From NCBI RefSeq assembly GCF_004295685.1, contig NZ_AP019369.1, forward strand, positions 1 through 64,000: DNA of 64,000 bases, read 5' to 3'. The position numbers were made by a program, and so were the translations under genes. This DNA comes from Fluviispira sanaruensis (lineage in GTDB: Bacteria; Bdellovibrionota_B; Oligoflexia; Silvanigrellales; Silvanigrellaceae). Of the stretch, positions 33,536 to 43,820 are shown in pieces (position 1 is the stretch's first letter; every line of letters starts with the position of its first letter). The notes below the pieces were generated by a model. The model was not told the DNA's origin. It searched no databases and was given only the letters and a program-made list of their open reading frames with translations.

Positions 33536-33857
33536 CAAAGAAGTATCTTTGACTACAATCAAGAGTACTTGTTTTCATACCCTGAATTTACTAGACTTTT
33601 TATGTCCGAAAAACCCTGTCCAAAAAATGAGGGCAAAAATGAGGATTTATGGTTACGCCCGTATTTCAACTTCTGATCAAAACCTGTCCCTCCAAATCCA
33701 TGCTCTGGAAGCAGCAGGTGTTCACGAAGTTATTTCGGAAGTTGCTACAGGTAAGAGCATGGAAAGGCCGCAGCTCAAATTACTTTTAGCTAAGTTGCAA
33801 AAAGGCGATACTCTGCTTGTTTATCGACTCGATAGATTAGGAAGAACACTTTCTGGA
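33536..33857 (+). repeat. 322-bp inverted duplicate of 48476-48797
   Basis: By base-by-base reading, this stretch equals the reverse complement of 48476-48797. It covers the upstream region and first 73 codons of a serine recombinase. It begins with CAAAGA-AGTA-TCTTTG, a possible resolvase subsite. The two copies are in opposite orientation about 15 kb apart. Confidence 0.9.
33639..33857 (+). pseudogene. Serine recombinase truncated by a Tn402-like transposon
   Basis: The first 73 codons of a resolvase/invertase: the catalytic serine in ARISTSDQNLSL and the LVYRLDRLGRT motif are present, then the frame runs into the transposon end TGTCATTTTCC at 33858. The intact identical gene is at 48083-48694. 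The start ATG 33639 follows GAGGG. The remaining 3' part is not found at the other end of the transposon. Confidence 0.88.
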
Positions 33858-33994
33858 TGTCATTTTCCAGAGAGAAGGTCATTTCGTAAGGAGTGAAATT
33901 AGATAGTTACCCAAAGAGGATGTCAAAAGTTTTTTCCATAGATCCTGTCCTAATATGCTAAAATTTCCATACTCCTTGTCAAAGGATTACAACT

Positions 33995-35713
33995 ATGGAA
34001 AATCAGGACATTACCGAAGAAAATGAAAGCTCTGGGACATCTTCTTTGGAAATTGGGCCAGTAAGATTGTCAGAACCAGCTTGGGAAGAAGCCCGCCGCA
34101 GAGCAAAAGTCATTCAATCCCTTTTAAAGATATCAAAAATTTCTGAAAAAAAAAGACAAACAGCAGCAAATGAACTTGGCATTTCGAAACGCACATTATC
34201 AAGATTAATTGAACGCTATAAAGTATCAGGAAAGCTTTTAAGCTCTCTTGCGCCTCGCTCTCCGAATGGGGGAATAGGTAAGCCTAGGATAGGTGAAAAT
34301 GTTGAATCAATTATCCATAAAGTGGTTAGAGAGCTCTATTTGGATAAACAAAAAAGAAAAATATCTAAGGTTGTGCAAGAAGTTCGAAGGCGATGCATAG
34401 AAGCAAATATTCCGCCTCCAGGGCAAAATACTGTTCGTAGGAGAATCTCGCAAATCTCACTGGAAAAAGTGTTTGAAAAAAGATCTGGAAAATTTGCGGC
34501 TCATCCTTTTACAGCAAACCATGGCCCAGCTATTACTGCCCAAGATCCTCTTGAAATATTCATGATAGACCACACAAAAGTAGATGTTATAGTCGTGGAT
34601 GAGCAACAACGCCTCCCAATTGGAAGACCTTGGCTTACATTAGCAATAGATGTCTTTAGTAGATGTATTGCTGGTTTTTACTTAAGTTTTGAAAGTCCAT
34701 CAGCTGTCTCTGTTGGCATGTGTTTAACTCATGCCATATTTGATAAAACGGATCTCCTTAATAAATTTAATATCCAACATAGCTGGCCACTAAAAGGAAA
34801 ACCAGAAAAAATCGTAGTGGATCAAGGTAGCGAATTTAAAAGCGAAGCATTGCGTAAAGGATGTGAACAACACGGCATTTCAATTCATTGGAGGAAAGTT
34901 GGCTATCCCCATCTCAATGGGGTTATTGAACGTGTTATTGGTACTTTCATGAAAGAAATACATGAAATTCCTGGCACCACATTTTCAAATACATCCGAGC
35001 GAGGAAATTACGACTCAAATAAAATGGCTATTCTCACAATGCCTGAACTAGAAAAATGGCTTACCCATGCAATTGTAGGAAAGTATCATCTTGAAATTCA
35101 TTCTTCACTTATGGAAACTCCACTTTCTTTATTCCGTCGTGGAATAGAAAATAGGAATAAAGATATAAATTTAGTGCAAAACCAAAAGGCTTTTTTAATC
35201 GACTTTTTGCCTATTGAAAGAAGAACTCTCCAACGGCATGGATTTGTTATTGAACATATCTTTTATTTTTCAAATGCTTTAATACCTTGGATTTCATCTG
35301 GTAATATGAATGAAAAGTTTATTATCCGTAGAGATCCACGTAATTTAAGTAGAATATTTGTGCTTCATCCAAAAGAGTCCCAATATTTAGAAATCCCATA
35401 TAGGAATATTGCCCGACCTGTCATTACCCTTTGGGAACATCGAGAATCATTGCGAAGACTTAAAGAAAGAGGATTACGTCATTTTGATGAGACTTTAATT
35501 TTCAGGACTCTTTTGGAAATGAAAGAAATTATTAAAAATGCTAAGAAAGAAACGCAATCTGCAAGAAAAAAACGTGTAAAAAATGAAAATGCAAAAAAAA
35601 GTACATTTGATATAAAAAGCAATAAAAACAATAATAATTTAAATATAAATGAATTGCAAGACTTCGAAATAGATTCCATCAAACCATTTGAAGACATTGA
35701 GGATTGGTCATGA
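33995..35713 (+). CDS. tniA: TniA-like DDE transposase
   Basis: A 572-residue transposase of the Mu/Tn552/TniA type. An N-terminal helix-turn-helix (NELGISKRTLSRLIERYK) precedes the rve catalytic core, with D at about 191 (IDHTKVD), D at about 275 (VVDQGSEF) and E at about 311 (GVIERVIG). A basic C-terminal tail follows. It cuts and joins transposon ends and works with TniB. It overlaps tniB by 10 bp. Confidence 0.92.
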   Translation: MENQDITEENESSGTSSLEIGPVRLSEPAWEEARRRAKVIQSLLKISKISEKKRQTAANELGISKRTLSRLIERYKVSGKLLSSLAPRSPNGGIGKPRIGENVESIIHKVVRELYLDKQKRKISKVVQEVRRRCIEANIPPPGQNTVRRRISQISLEKVFEKRSGKFAAHPFTANHGPAITAQDPLEIFMIDHTKVDVIVVDEQQRLPIGRPWLTLAIDVFSRCIAGFYLSFESPSAVSVGMCLTHAIFDKTDLLNKFNIQHSWPLKGKPEKIVVDQGSEFKSEALRKGCEQHGISIHWRKVGYPHLNGVIERVIGTFMKEIHEIPGTTFSNTSERGNYDSNKMAILTMPELEKWLTHAIVGKYHLEIHSSLMETPLSLFRRGIENRNKDINLVQNQKAFLIDFLPIERRTLQRHGFVIEHIFYFSNALIPWISSGNMNEKFIIRRDPRNLSRIFVLHPKESQYLEIPYRNIARPVITLWEHRESLRRLKERGLRHFDETLIFRTLLEMKEIIKNAKKETQSARKKRVKNENAKKSTFDIKSNKNNNNLNINELQDFEIDSIKPFEDIEDWS

Positions 35714-36633
35714 TTGAAGTGAATTTTAATAATGCTTTTTCCCTCGAACATCTAATACCGCAAATGAGGCAAATAGTTTTATTACCTAATGAAGAACGCA
35801 TAGCGCATATTCGTGCAGATAGATGGATTGGTTATTCAAAAGCGCAAGAAGCTATTTCCAAACTTCAAAAACTTATTGATCATCCTAAACGCCAAAGGAT
35901 GCCAAACCTCCTCATTGTTAGTCCTACAAATAATGGAAAATCAATGATTATCGAAAAGTTTAAACGCATGCATAAAATAATTTCTTGCGAAAATATCCCT
36001 AAAGAAATTATCCCAATCGTAGCACTACAAATGCCAAGTGATCCAACAATAGCAAGATTTTATTCCATGCTTCTCTATAATCTAGGTGCTCCCGTCACTA
36101 TGAAATGTAAAGTAGCAGATTTAGAACATGTCGCTTTAAAATTATTGAAGCAATTGTCCACTCGAATGATCATCATTGACGAACTTCATAATATCCTTGC
36201 TGGTAGGATAAATGTGCAAAGGGAATTCCTTAACCTAATCCGTTTTATTGGAAATGAACTTCAAATCCCTATTGTCTGCCTTGGGATTAGAGAGGCCTAT
36301 CTTGCTATACGTACAGATGATCAACTCGAAAACCGCTTTGAACCACACATTTTACCATTGTGGGAAGATGATAGGGAGTTTTCAAGTTTACTTATGAGTG
36401 TTACATCTACTTTACCATTAAAACTTCCTTCGTTTTTATTAGAAAAAGAAATACGTCAATATATTTTAAGGAAAACGGAAGCCACCATAGGAGAAATTAT
36501 TTCTCTAATTTCTAGAACCGCTATTCTGGCAATTGAAAGTGGCCAAGAAAATATCGATTTAAAATTATTAATGCAAGCGGATTATGACTCCCCAACGGAA
36601 AGACGGAATAAATTTGAACGTGAGTTGCAATAA
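35704..36633 (+). CDS. tniB: TniB-like AAA ATPase of transposition
   Basis: A 309-residue AAA+ protein. Walker A is SPTNNGKS (about 78-85) and Walker B MIIIDELHNI. TniB/TnsC-type regulators bind target DNA with ATP and activate the transposase. Length and motifs fit TniB of Tn5053/Tn402. It overlaps tniA by 10 bp and tniQ by 1 bp, so the three are translationally coupled. Confidence 0.92.
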   Translation: MVMIEVNFNNAFSLEHLIPQMRQIVLLPNEERIAHIRADRWIGYSKAQEAISKLQKLIDHPKRQRMPNLLIVSPTNNGKSMIIEKFKRMHKIISCENIPKEIIPIVALQMPSDPTIARFYSMLLYNLGAPVTMKCKVADLEHVALKLLKQLSTRMIIIDELHNILAGRINVQREFLNLIRFIGNELQIPIVCLGIREAYLAIRTDDQLENRFEPHILPLWEDDREFSSLLMSVTSTLPLKLPSFLLEKEIRQYILRKTEATIGEIISLISRTAILAIESGQENIDLKLLMQADYDSPTERRNKFERELQ

Positions 36634-37844
36634 TGGCAAAAAGATTCCCAATATGGCCTCATCCCTATAAATTAGAAGCATTAAGCTCATGGATTATGAG
36701 GATAGCTGGTTATTATAGGATTGATGTTGATACTTTATTTGAAATTGGATTCTTGATCAAAAAACCAATTTCTTGGTGGGATATTGATGTCTCTCCTAGT
36801 CCTGAATTATTAAATAAAATTTCAATAAATACAGGTTTGTCTTTGAAATATTTAATTGAAATGACTATTGAAGGAAATTCTCCTTGGGTGATTGATTCAA
36901 TTAAACCTATTTATGATTTTGAATTTACACAACTCACGGCTCCATTTTGTATTTTAAATCGCAATTTGCCTTATATCAATATGAATTCAAATTCTAAAAA
37001 ATCATTGCTTCCCTGGATACCAAATGTTCCATGGAAATCAACCCGTATAAACCGCTTTTGTCCAATATGCATAGAAAATAAAGATTTGGATCTACCAAGA
37101 TTGCTCGTATGGAGGACAGCATTAGTGTCATCTTGCTTACGGCATGACTGCTTACTCGTTGAGACGAGTGATAAACCTTGGGATCAATTAGCTTGGAAAG
37201 AAAATATTATAAATACAAAATATTTACACACTTGGCTTGATGGTGTCACTCTCAAAGCTATTGAAACAGGTTATGCAAGACTTGGGAAAGAAGAAATTCA
37301 TGTGAACATTTGGGTTCGGTTCTTAAGAAGCCTTTTCCATGAACTTACAATTAAAAGCAGGGATTATAAAGATCAAGAATGCATAAAAAGAATTTGGCAA
37401 TATGCTGGTATCCAGAAACCAAAGAGCAAAGTATTTGAACTTTTAGAGATAAAAGATAGGGCTAATGTAATAAAATGCGCTGCATATTTATTACAAGATT
37501 TTCCAAACCAAATACTTTCCTTTATGCCAAAGAGTAGGAATTTAAATCAAATTTTTATTCCCAATTTCATTTCTAAATATATCGGCTCAAATGAAATCTA
37601 TTATGATCTCTTCGTAAAAAATAAAGAACATTCAAATAATATAACAAGCAATATTAAAAACGGGGAAAACTTTCTACCAGCCGCAATGTTATTTAATTCT
37701 TTAATTCAAAAAATCATTGATAAAAACAAAAATAAAATTCATAAAAGAACAATAAAAGGCGCAGAATCATCATTAAATTCTAATAAAACTAAACAGGTAA
37801 TTAACAATAAATCATCAGAGGAATCGTTAAGCGACAATATGTAA
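36633..37844 (+). CDS. tniQ: TniQ-like transposition target-selection protein
   Basis: A 403-residue protein with the TniQ N-terminal signature FPIWPHPYKLEALSSWIMRIA and the zinc-ribbon-like CPIC (about 148) followed by CLRHDCLLV. TniQ/TnsD family proteins direct target choice. The C-terminal third is lysine-rich and poorly conserved. It is coupled to tniB, and the first chemoreceptor gene starts 33 bp downstream. Confidence 0.88.
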   Translation: MAKRFPIWPHPYKLEALSSWIMRIAGYYRIDVDTLFEIGFLIKKPISWWDIDVSPSPELLNKISINTGLSLKYLIEMTIEGNSPWVIDSIKPIYDFEFTQLTAPFCILNRNLPYINMNSNSKKSLLPWIPNVPWKSTRINRFCPICIENKDLDLPRLLVWRTALVSSCLRHDCLLVETSDKPWDQLAWKENIINTKYLHTWLDGVTLKAIETGYARLGKEEIHVNIWVRFLRSLFHELTIKSRDYKDQECIKRIWQYAGIQKPKSKVFELLEIKDRANVIKCAAYLLQDFPNQILSFMPKSRNLNQIFIPNFISKYIGSNEIYYDLFVKNKEHSNNITSNIKNGENFLPAAMLFNSLIQKIIDKNKNKIHKRTIKGAESSLNSNKTKQVINNKSSEESLSDNM

Positions 37845-37877
37845 TTTTTTATTTACAATTTCATCTCAGGGAGAATT

Positions 37878-39362
37878 ATGTTAAATAATTTTAGTATTAA
37901 GAGAAAAATGATTTATTGGAATATTTTTATATTAATTCTATTTTCAATATCATTAATATTTATAGGAAATGATTCCATAAATAGACTCATGAATGAAAAG
38001 AGAACTCAAATTAAAAATCTTAGTGATTCTTTTGCTTCTTTAATTTTTGAGTTCGTAAAATTAGAAAAAGAAGGTAAAATATCGCATGAAGAAGCTGTAT
38101 CAAGAGTTAAAATGATATTAAATGCTGTAAGATATGATGGAGATAATTATTATTTTATAGGTGACTATGACAGGAGACAGATTGTAAACCCTAAGCGGCC
38201 TAAAGATGATGGCGTTATTCAAAATTCACAACAATATCATAAATTTGTTGAAATATCATTAAAAAATAATGGCCCAGAATTTTTATCTTATTATACATCA
38301 AAGCCAGGTTTCACTGGAGAGTTTCCAAAACTTACTTATTTAGTCCCAATCCCTGAATGGAAATGGTACATTGGAACTGGTATTTATATAGATGATGTGG
38401 ATAGACAAAAGTCTAAGAACATCATGGTAATTGGTATAATTACTTCAATTATTACCATTTTTTTAATGTTCGGAGGAGTTAAAATAGCTAATTTTATTTC
38501 AGTACCACTATCTTTGCTCACAAATCTACTGAAAAAATCATCATTAAAAATGAATGAAGAATCTACTCAATTAACAATAATGAGTGAGGAAGTTGGAAAA
38601 TCCTCAAGAGAACAGGCAAGCTCAATTCAAGAAACGGCAGCAGCAATATCTGAAGTAACAAGTATGATTTCAAGGACTTCTAGTCTCACATTGAATTCAG
38701 AAAATTTATCTAAAACAATAAATAAGCAAACTGAATTAGGCAATCATGCAGTAAAAGACATGGTTGCGTCAATGGCATCAATTCAAGAAGCGAGTAAAAA
38801 ACTCACAGAAATTGAAGCAATAATTACGCAAATTGAAAATAAAGCTGTTGTTATAAATGATATTGTTACGAAAACAGAATTACTTTCATTGAATGCATCT
38901 ATTGAATCTGCAAGAGCTGGAGAATATGGTAAAGGATTTGCTGTTGTAGCTGAAGAGGTAGGTAATTTAGCTAAGACGAGTGGAAAGTCGTCAAAAGAAA
39001 TCAGCGAACTTCTTGAAAAAAGTAGAGAGAATGTTAAAAATATTCTAGAATTAACCTTGTCTAGAGTATCTGAAGGGCAGCTTAAAACTGAAGAAGTATC
39101 AAACATATTTAATAAAATTATAAAAGATGTAAATGATATTCAAATTCAAATGAGCCAGATCACAGAAGCGACTAGAGAACAGGAAATTGGTCTAAAACAA
39201 ATATCAGAAGCAATGACAAAAATTGATATTTCAGCTATAAATAATTTGAAAAACGCTGAAAAATCTGTACTTTCTTCATCTAAAATATTAGAGATAAGCC
39301 GTGATTTGAAATCCATCACTTCTAAAACGGAAGATATTGTTTTTGGAGAAAAGAAAGCATAA
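37878..39362 (+). CDS. Methyl-accepting chemotaxis protein with single-Cache sensor
   Basis: A 494-residue transmembrane receptor: membrane helix 1 at about 12-31, a periplasmic sCache_2-like sensor (about 35-175, around YYFIGDYDRRQIVNP and WYIGTGIYIDDVD), and membrane helix 2 at about 180-202. A long signalling coiled coil follows with the conserved tip [20 protein letters not shown] (about 335-355), which binds CheA/CheW. No clear HAMP domain separates membrane and signalling parts. It is transposon cargo directly downstream of tniQ. It could respond to small organic acids, as many sCache_2 receptors do. Confidence 0.9.
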   Translation: MLNNFSIKRKMIYWNIFILILFSISLIFIGNDSINRLMNEKRTQIKNLSDSFASLIFEFVKLEKEGKISHEEAVSRVKMILNAVRYDGDNYYFIGDYDRRQIVNPKRPKDDGVIQNSQQYHKFVEISLKNNGPEFLSYYTSKPGFTGEFPKLTYLVPIPEWKWYIGTGIYIDDVDRQKSKNIMVIGIITSIITIFLMFGGVKIANFISVPLSLLTNLLKKSSLKMNEESTQLTIMSEEVGKSSREQASSIQETAAAISEVTSMISRTSSLTLNSENLSKTINKQTELGNHAVKDMVASMASIQEASKKLTEIEAIITQIENKAVVINDIVTKTELLSLNASIESARAGEYGKGFAVVAEEVGNLAKTSGKSSKEISELLEKSRENVKNILELTLSRVSEGQLKTEEVSNIFNKIIKDVNDIQIQMSQITEATREQEIGLKQISEAMTKIDISAINNLKNAEKSVLSSSKILEISRDLKSITSKTEDIVFGEKKA

Positions 39363-39626
39363 CTTCTTGCTCCAAGAATAACTATATAATATTATATTAA
39401 TTTATAATTCAAGATACATTTTCAGAGTTTTTGTGATACAGTCATCACCTTTGATATTTTTTCTCAATTAAAAAACATTTTATATTTTCATAAATATCGC
39501 AAATAAATTCCCAGTGCGTCAATTTTGCAATTTTAATAAATTTAATAACAATGTAAAATTTTTTGTAATACTAATGCTTAATATATCAATTTGAACCTAC
39601 TTTTTCTTATCAAATTAGGATGTGCT
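39363..39626. other. Intergenic region between chemoreceptor genes
   Basis: About 264 bp of AT-rich DNA without a convincing gene. No strong hairpin plus T-run was recognised. It probably holds the promoter of the second receptor gene. Confidence 0.4.
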
Positions 39627-41138
39627 ATGTCTAAGAAAAGTTTGTCATATAAATTAAATATATCAATAGTAATTTTATTAACACTCATCTTAGCAGCTGC
39701 ACTATATACTATATTTATGATCAATAAAACTCAATCTTACGCTCTCGAAACAGGAGAAAGCTGGTTGCCTAGTGTTTTATCTACAAGTGAAATGAGTGAA
39801 GGGGTTAGTAAATATGCAAGAAGAATCCTTGGATTATTAAGCACTTCTTTGATAAATACTGGTGATGATGATAAAAAAACTAAAGCTGAAGATATAAAAG
39901 CTTTAGATAAATATGGACAAAATATTGAGGCTAATCTTGAAAAACATAAGAAACTAGTAAGCAGTCCTGAAGAACAAGCTCTTTTAGATGATGTTTTTAC
40001 AAAATGGAAAATTTACGATAACGCTGCTAGGGAAGGGCTTGATATTAATCAACAAGGAAAAAAAGCTGAAGCTTTAAAATTTGTCCTTTCAAAAGCAAGA
40101 ATAGCAGCGGCAGATTTAGAATCTGCAGTAAAAAAGCTTGCAATATATAATTACAATGGTGGTGTTAAATCAACAGAAAAAGGGAAGCATTTAACGACAA
40201 TCACAAATATTACAATGTCCTGTATTATAGGATCTTCAATCTTTATTGCTATATTAATTTTCAATATCATTAGAAATACAACTGGTTCATTAAGTATAGC
40301 GTTTGAAAATTTAAAAAATCAGAGCATTTCTACTGCAGAAATTGCTTCCTCTCTAAAAAAAGGCTCTAATATATTATCTGAATCTGTGAGTGAACAAGCT
40401 GCTTCAATTCATGAGACGAGTGCTGCTATAAATGAAATAACAAGTATGGTTAATAGAACAGCTGAAAATGCAAAAGAATCGACTAATGTAGCAACAAGTG
40501 CATCTGCTAAAACAGAGTCAGGGCAAAAAACTATGCAGATGCTTGTAACCGCAATGGAGACGATACAAGAATCAAATAATGAATTACAGAATATTGCAGA
40601 AATTATTAATCAAATCAATACGAAAACAGCAGTAATAAATGACATAGTTTCTAAAACAGAACTGCTTTCTTTAAATGCTTCTATTGAATCTGCTAGAGCC
40701 GGTGAATATGGGAAAGGATTTGCAGTTGTGGCAGAGGAGGTAGGTAATTTAGCAAAAGTAAGTGGAAAATCTGCTCAAGATATTCAAGCTCTTATTACAA
40801 CAAGCCAAGAACAAGTGAATAAAATTCTTGGACTTACAAAAGAAAGAGTAAACAGTGGAAAAAAAGTTACTGCTGAAGCCCAAGAGTCTTTTCATGAAAT
40901 ATCTGCTGATATCTCAAATATGGCAAGTGTAATCCAACAAATATCTGATGCAACACGAGAACAAGAAATTGGAATTAGGCAAATATCATTAGCAATGTCT
41001 AATATAGATAAAGCAACTCAGAAAAGTCAAACTGCAGTGAATTCTACCTCAGAATCTTCTTCCGATCTTATCAGCCAAAGTGAGAAATTAGATTCGACAG
41101 CAAATTATATTGGATTTCTTATAAAAGGAGAATCTTAA
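39627..41138 (+). CDS. Methyl-accepting chemotaxis protein with four-helix-bundle sensor
   Basis: A 503-residue receptor starting at ATG 39627 (AGGA upstream). Membrane helix 1 lies at about 12-33. The 4HB-type periplasmic domain (about 35-190) begins with [10 protein letters not shown], the second membrane helix is at about 196-218, and the signalling domain carries the same conserved tip as the preceding receptor ([20 protein letters not shown]). The shared signalling region suggests the two receptors are paralogues that swapped sensor domains. Transposon cargo. Confidence 0.9.
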   Translation: MSKKSLSYKLNISIVILLTLILAAALYTIFMINKTQSYALETGESWLPSVLSTSEMSEGVSKYARRILGLLSTSLINTGDDDKKTKAEDIKALDKYGQNIEANLEKHKKLVSSPEEQALLDDVFTKWKIYDNAAREGLDINQQGKKAEALKFVLSKARIAAADLESAVKKLAIYNYNGGVKSTEKGKHLTTITNITMSCIIGSSIFIAILIFNIIRNTTGSLSIAFENLKNQSISTAEIASSLKKGSNILSESVSEQAASIHETSAAINEITSMVNRTAENAKESTNVATSASAKTESGQKTMQMLVTAMETIQESNNELQNIAEIINQINTKTAVINDIVSKTELLSLNASIESARAGEYGKGFAVVAEEVGNLAKVSGKSAQDIQALITTSQEQVNKILGLTKERVNSGKKVTAEAQESFHEISADISNMASVIQQISDATREQEIGIRQISLAMSNIDKATQKSQTAVNSTSESSSDLISQSEKLDSTANYIGFLIKGES

Positions 41139-41215
41139 ATTGATAAAATATTTAAAAAATAGAAAAGTTATCGATACTCATATTTATAATTAAAAAATTA
41201 ATAAGGGTTTTTAAT

Positions 41216-42139
41216 ATGACAAAGAAAAGTTTATATAAAAGTCACTATATATATTATGGTTTTTTTCTTATTTTATCAATTTTTTCGATAATATTATTTA
41301 TTTATTTAAATAATAAAATCCAATATTATTCAAATGAAACTGAAAAAAATTGGCTCCCAAGTGTAAAAACTCAAAGTAGATTGCTTTATGATTTTTTTCA
41401 GATTTCTGATAAAAATCGATCAATTTTCTCAACATTCATTGATGGAAATGAAATATTAGAAGAGGATAAAAAGGCATTAGTTAACATGCATAACAAATTT
41501 CATGATAACCTTGAAAATTATAAAAAAAATTTGATGATAATTGGTAGAGAAGAAACGTTTACTAAAGAAGTTTATAATTTATGGACATCTTACAAAGATA
41601 ATATAGAGAAAGATTTAAAGGTAATAGAAAAAAAGCCACATGAAGCATTTAGTCATTTCAACTTAGAAACAAAGGCAATATCTTCCCTACTTGCAGAATC
41701 AATTGCGAAAGAAATTGACTTCAATTACGTTCAAGGAGTGAAAGCTTTAAAACAAGCAAGATATTATTCCATTATTAATAATTTTTATATTGCAACATTA
41801 ATCATGGTATTATTAATAAATGTTTTATTATTTCTAAAAATAAGAAGAACCACAAATTCTTCATCTGGTACAAATAATTCTCAAGATTCATTTTATACTA
41901 ACACAAAAAATATTGAAAAATTATCTGAAAAAATTCGAGAAATATCAGATGCTATCCGTAAGCAAGAATATAATCTTAAAAATATTTCACAATCAATATT
42001 ACAAATGGAGAGAGTATCTAAAAATAATCAAGAATCTATAATCATGAGATCAATTTCGGAAAAAAAATTGATTGAAGAATTTGAAAGACTTCAAAACTCT
42101 GTAAATAATATTGATACATTAGTAAATGGAAAAAAATAA
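41216..42139 (+). CDS. Chemoreceptor-like protein lacking the signalling tip
   Basis: A 307-residue protein with the same N-terminal layout as the 39627 receptor (membrane helix, periplasmic helices with NWLPSV, second membrane helix at about 190-207). The cytoplasmic part is only about 100 residues. It keeps a segment like the receptor C-terminus (REISDAIRKQEYNLKNISQSI) but the hairpin tip that binds CheA/CheW is absent. It may be a deletion derivative in decay, or a dominant-negative or partner receptor. Confidence 0.75.
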   Translation: MTKKSLYKSHYIYYGFFLILSIFSIILFIYLNNKIQYYSNETEKNWLPSVKTQSRLLYDFFQISDKNRSIFSTFIDGNEILEEDKKALVNMHNKFHDNLENYKKNLMIIGREETFTKEVYNLWTSYKDNIEKDLKVIEKKPHEAFSHFNLETKAISSLLAESIAKEIDFNYVQGVKALKQARYYSIINNFYIATLIMVLLINVLLFLKIRRTTNSSSGTNNSQDSFYTNTKNIEKLSEKIREISDAIRKQEYNLKNISQSILQMERVSKNNQESIIMRSISEKKLIEEFERLQNSVNNIDTLVNGKK

Positions 42140-42226
42140 AATAATCGTATCTCCTCATTCAAAGTTGTCGCTCTATGGGTCAAAAGATTGTTTTTTAATA
42201 AACCAATTTGATTTTCAAAGCTCTTC

Positions 42227-42925
42227 TTAAGGTATTATAATAGAACATTCTTTTATAAATGAGTTAAATTGGTTCACTACTTTTTTATTATTCAAAATAA
42301 ATTTTTTAGAAAAATAGAATACCAGTGGATTTTCAGAATGAAAAATTATTTTGAATTTGCTCTTATTCCAATTTCGTTTCTTCATCTCATCAGTTGCGGG
42401 TTCTTTTGGAGAAAGGAATGCATCAAATCGCTTTGCCTCTAACATATCAAAGAGATTGCTAATATCTTTTGGTGATGAAACAAGATTATATTTTTGTTCG
42501 ATTAAAAATGTTTCTGGTCCTGTTCCTAATTTTGCAGCAACTTCAGCTTTTTCTTTAAACTCTTTTAAATTAGGATTAAAAGAAGAATTACTTTTTAAAT
42601 ACCAATACCATTTATAACTTTCTATTTTTTTAGTTGGAACTGCGTAGCTATTTCGTTCATCAGTTATTCCTGCTGAAAAAAAAGCTTGAGCTTGACCTAA
42701 TTTAACTTCTTCTTGTGCTCTTTTCCATGGTAAAACTTTAATTTGATAATTCAAGTTCATTTTTTTTAAAACACATTCTACAACCTTCGTTGCGGAGCCT
42801 TCTAATTTATTTCCTTGAAAATATTGATATGGAGGCCATTCTTGAGTATTAACAATTAAGCTTTTTGGAGAAACTGAAGTTGAATATATTGTACAAATGA
42901 TAATTATAGATCTTTTGTATGACAT
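42227..42925 (-). CDS. Periplasmic solute-binding protein, SBP_bac_3-like
   Basis: A 232-residue exported protein (signal 1-20). TQEWPPYQYFQGNKLEGSATKVVECVLKKMNL is the opening pattern of family-3 binding proteins that bind amino acids or small acids, followed by WKRAQEEVKLGQAQAFFSAG. No ABC permease or ATPase gene is near, so it more likely serves as a ligand-presenting partner for the neighbouring chemoreceptors or as an orphan sensor. It is encoded on the strand opposite the receptors. Confidence 0.82.
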   Translation of the reverse strand: MSYKRSIIIICTIYSTSVSPKSLIVNTQEWPPYQYFQGNKLEGSATKVVECVLKKMNLNYQIKVLPWKRAQEEVKLGQAQAFFSAGITDERNSYAVPTKKIESYKWYWYLKSNSSFNPNLKEFKEKAEVAAKLGTGPETFLIEQKYNLVSSPKDISNLFDMLEAKRFDAFLSPKEPATDEMKKRNWNKSKFKIIFHSENPLVFYFSKKFILNNKKVVNQFNSFIKECSIIIP

Positions 42926-43174
42926 TTAAAATCCTATATACTGCTTAATATCCTTCTAAATAGTAGCATAGAAATATTTTTGATGTAATAAAATTTTTTT
43001 TAGTTTCTTTTTAAAAGACCTCTATATTCTTATAAACGACCGTTTTTGAGAATGTTTCTATATAAAAATTTAGATCGCAATTTCATTTGAAAACTTCTTT
43101 CTCAATAACCATTCTTGATTCTAAATTCTTGTTCTGATAGCTTCAGATGAGTTTTGAGAAGGAGAAGCTATAAA
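42926..43174. promoter_or_regulatory. Region upstream of the transposon resolvase, expected res site
   Basis: About 249 bp without a gene, between the solute-binding gene and the resolvase gene. In Tn402/Tn5053 transposons the res site lies next to the resolvase gene. I see AT-rich sequence with short potential inverted pairs but could not define subsites by eye. Confidence 0.35.
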
Positions 43175-43741
43175 ATGCTTATTGGATATGCAAGGGTTTC
43201 AACGCTAGACCAAAATTTAGATTTGCAAGAAAAAGCATTACAAAAATCGGGTTGCAACAAAATTTTTGTGGATAAGGCAAGCGGAAGTCGTTCTGCACGA
43301 CCTGGATTGGAAAAATCTCTTGAGCAGTTAAGAGAAGGCGATACTTTTATCGTTTGGAAATTAGATCGACTTGGAAGAAACATCAAAGACCTAATTGATT
43401 TTGTAAAAGATCTTGAAGCTAAAAAAATCGAATTTAAAAGCCTCACTGATAATATCGACACATCAACCCCATCTGGACGATTCTTCTTTCATACAATGGC
43501 AGCTCTCGCTCAGATGGAACGGGAACTTATTATTGAGCGAACAAAAGCTGGGTTAAAAGCCGCAAAGGAACGGGGTAGAATTGGTGGCAGGAAAAGAAGA
43601 ATGACTCCAAATAAGCTAGAATCTGCAAAAAAATTATTAAGCAGTGGAACCCCTCCAAAAGATGTGGCAATGAGTTTGGGAGTTTCTATTCCTACTCTGT
43701 ATCGCTGGCTGCCAGCTCATACTCACTCTGAAGCTTCATAA
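43175..43741 (+). CDS. TniR-like serine resolvase
   Basis: A 188-residue serine recombinase: catalytic serine in ARVSTLDQNLDLQ, LDRLGR motif, ERTKAGLKAAKERGRIGGRK, and a C-terminal helix-turn-helix (PKDVAMSLGVSIPTLYRW). The start at ATG 43175 follows AAGGAG. It would resolve cointegrates of the Tn402-like transposon. It differs clearly from the resolvase at 48083-48694, so the two transposons have separate resolution systems. Confidence 0.9.
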   Translation: MLIGYARVSTLDQNLDLQEKALQKSGCNKIFVDKASGSRSARPGLEKSLEQLREGDTFIVWKLDRLGRNIKDLIDFVKDLEAKKIEFKSLTDNIDTSTPSGRFFFHTMAALAQMERELIIERTKAGLKAAKERGRIGGRKRRMTPNKLESAKKLLSSGTPPKDVAMSLGVSIPTLYRWLPAHTHSEAS

Positions 43742-43820
43742 AATCATTTAAACCAAAGGGCGTTGATCTTGTTCAGATATTTCAAAAATGACATCCTCTT
43801 TGGAAATTTGGACATCCACT

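Noticed and set aside
33492-33638. Extended N-terminus of the truncated recombinase
   Set aside because: The upstream codons are identical at DNA level in both copies but lack the recombinase pattern; ATG 33639 with GAGGG fits the family start.
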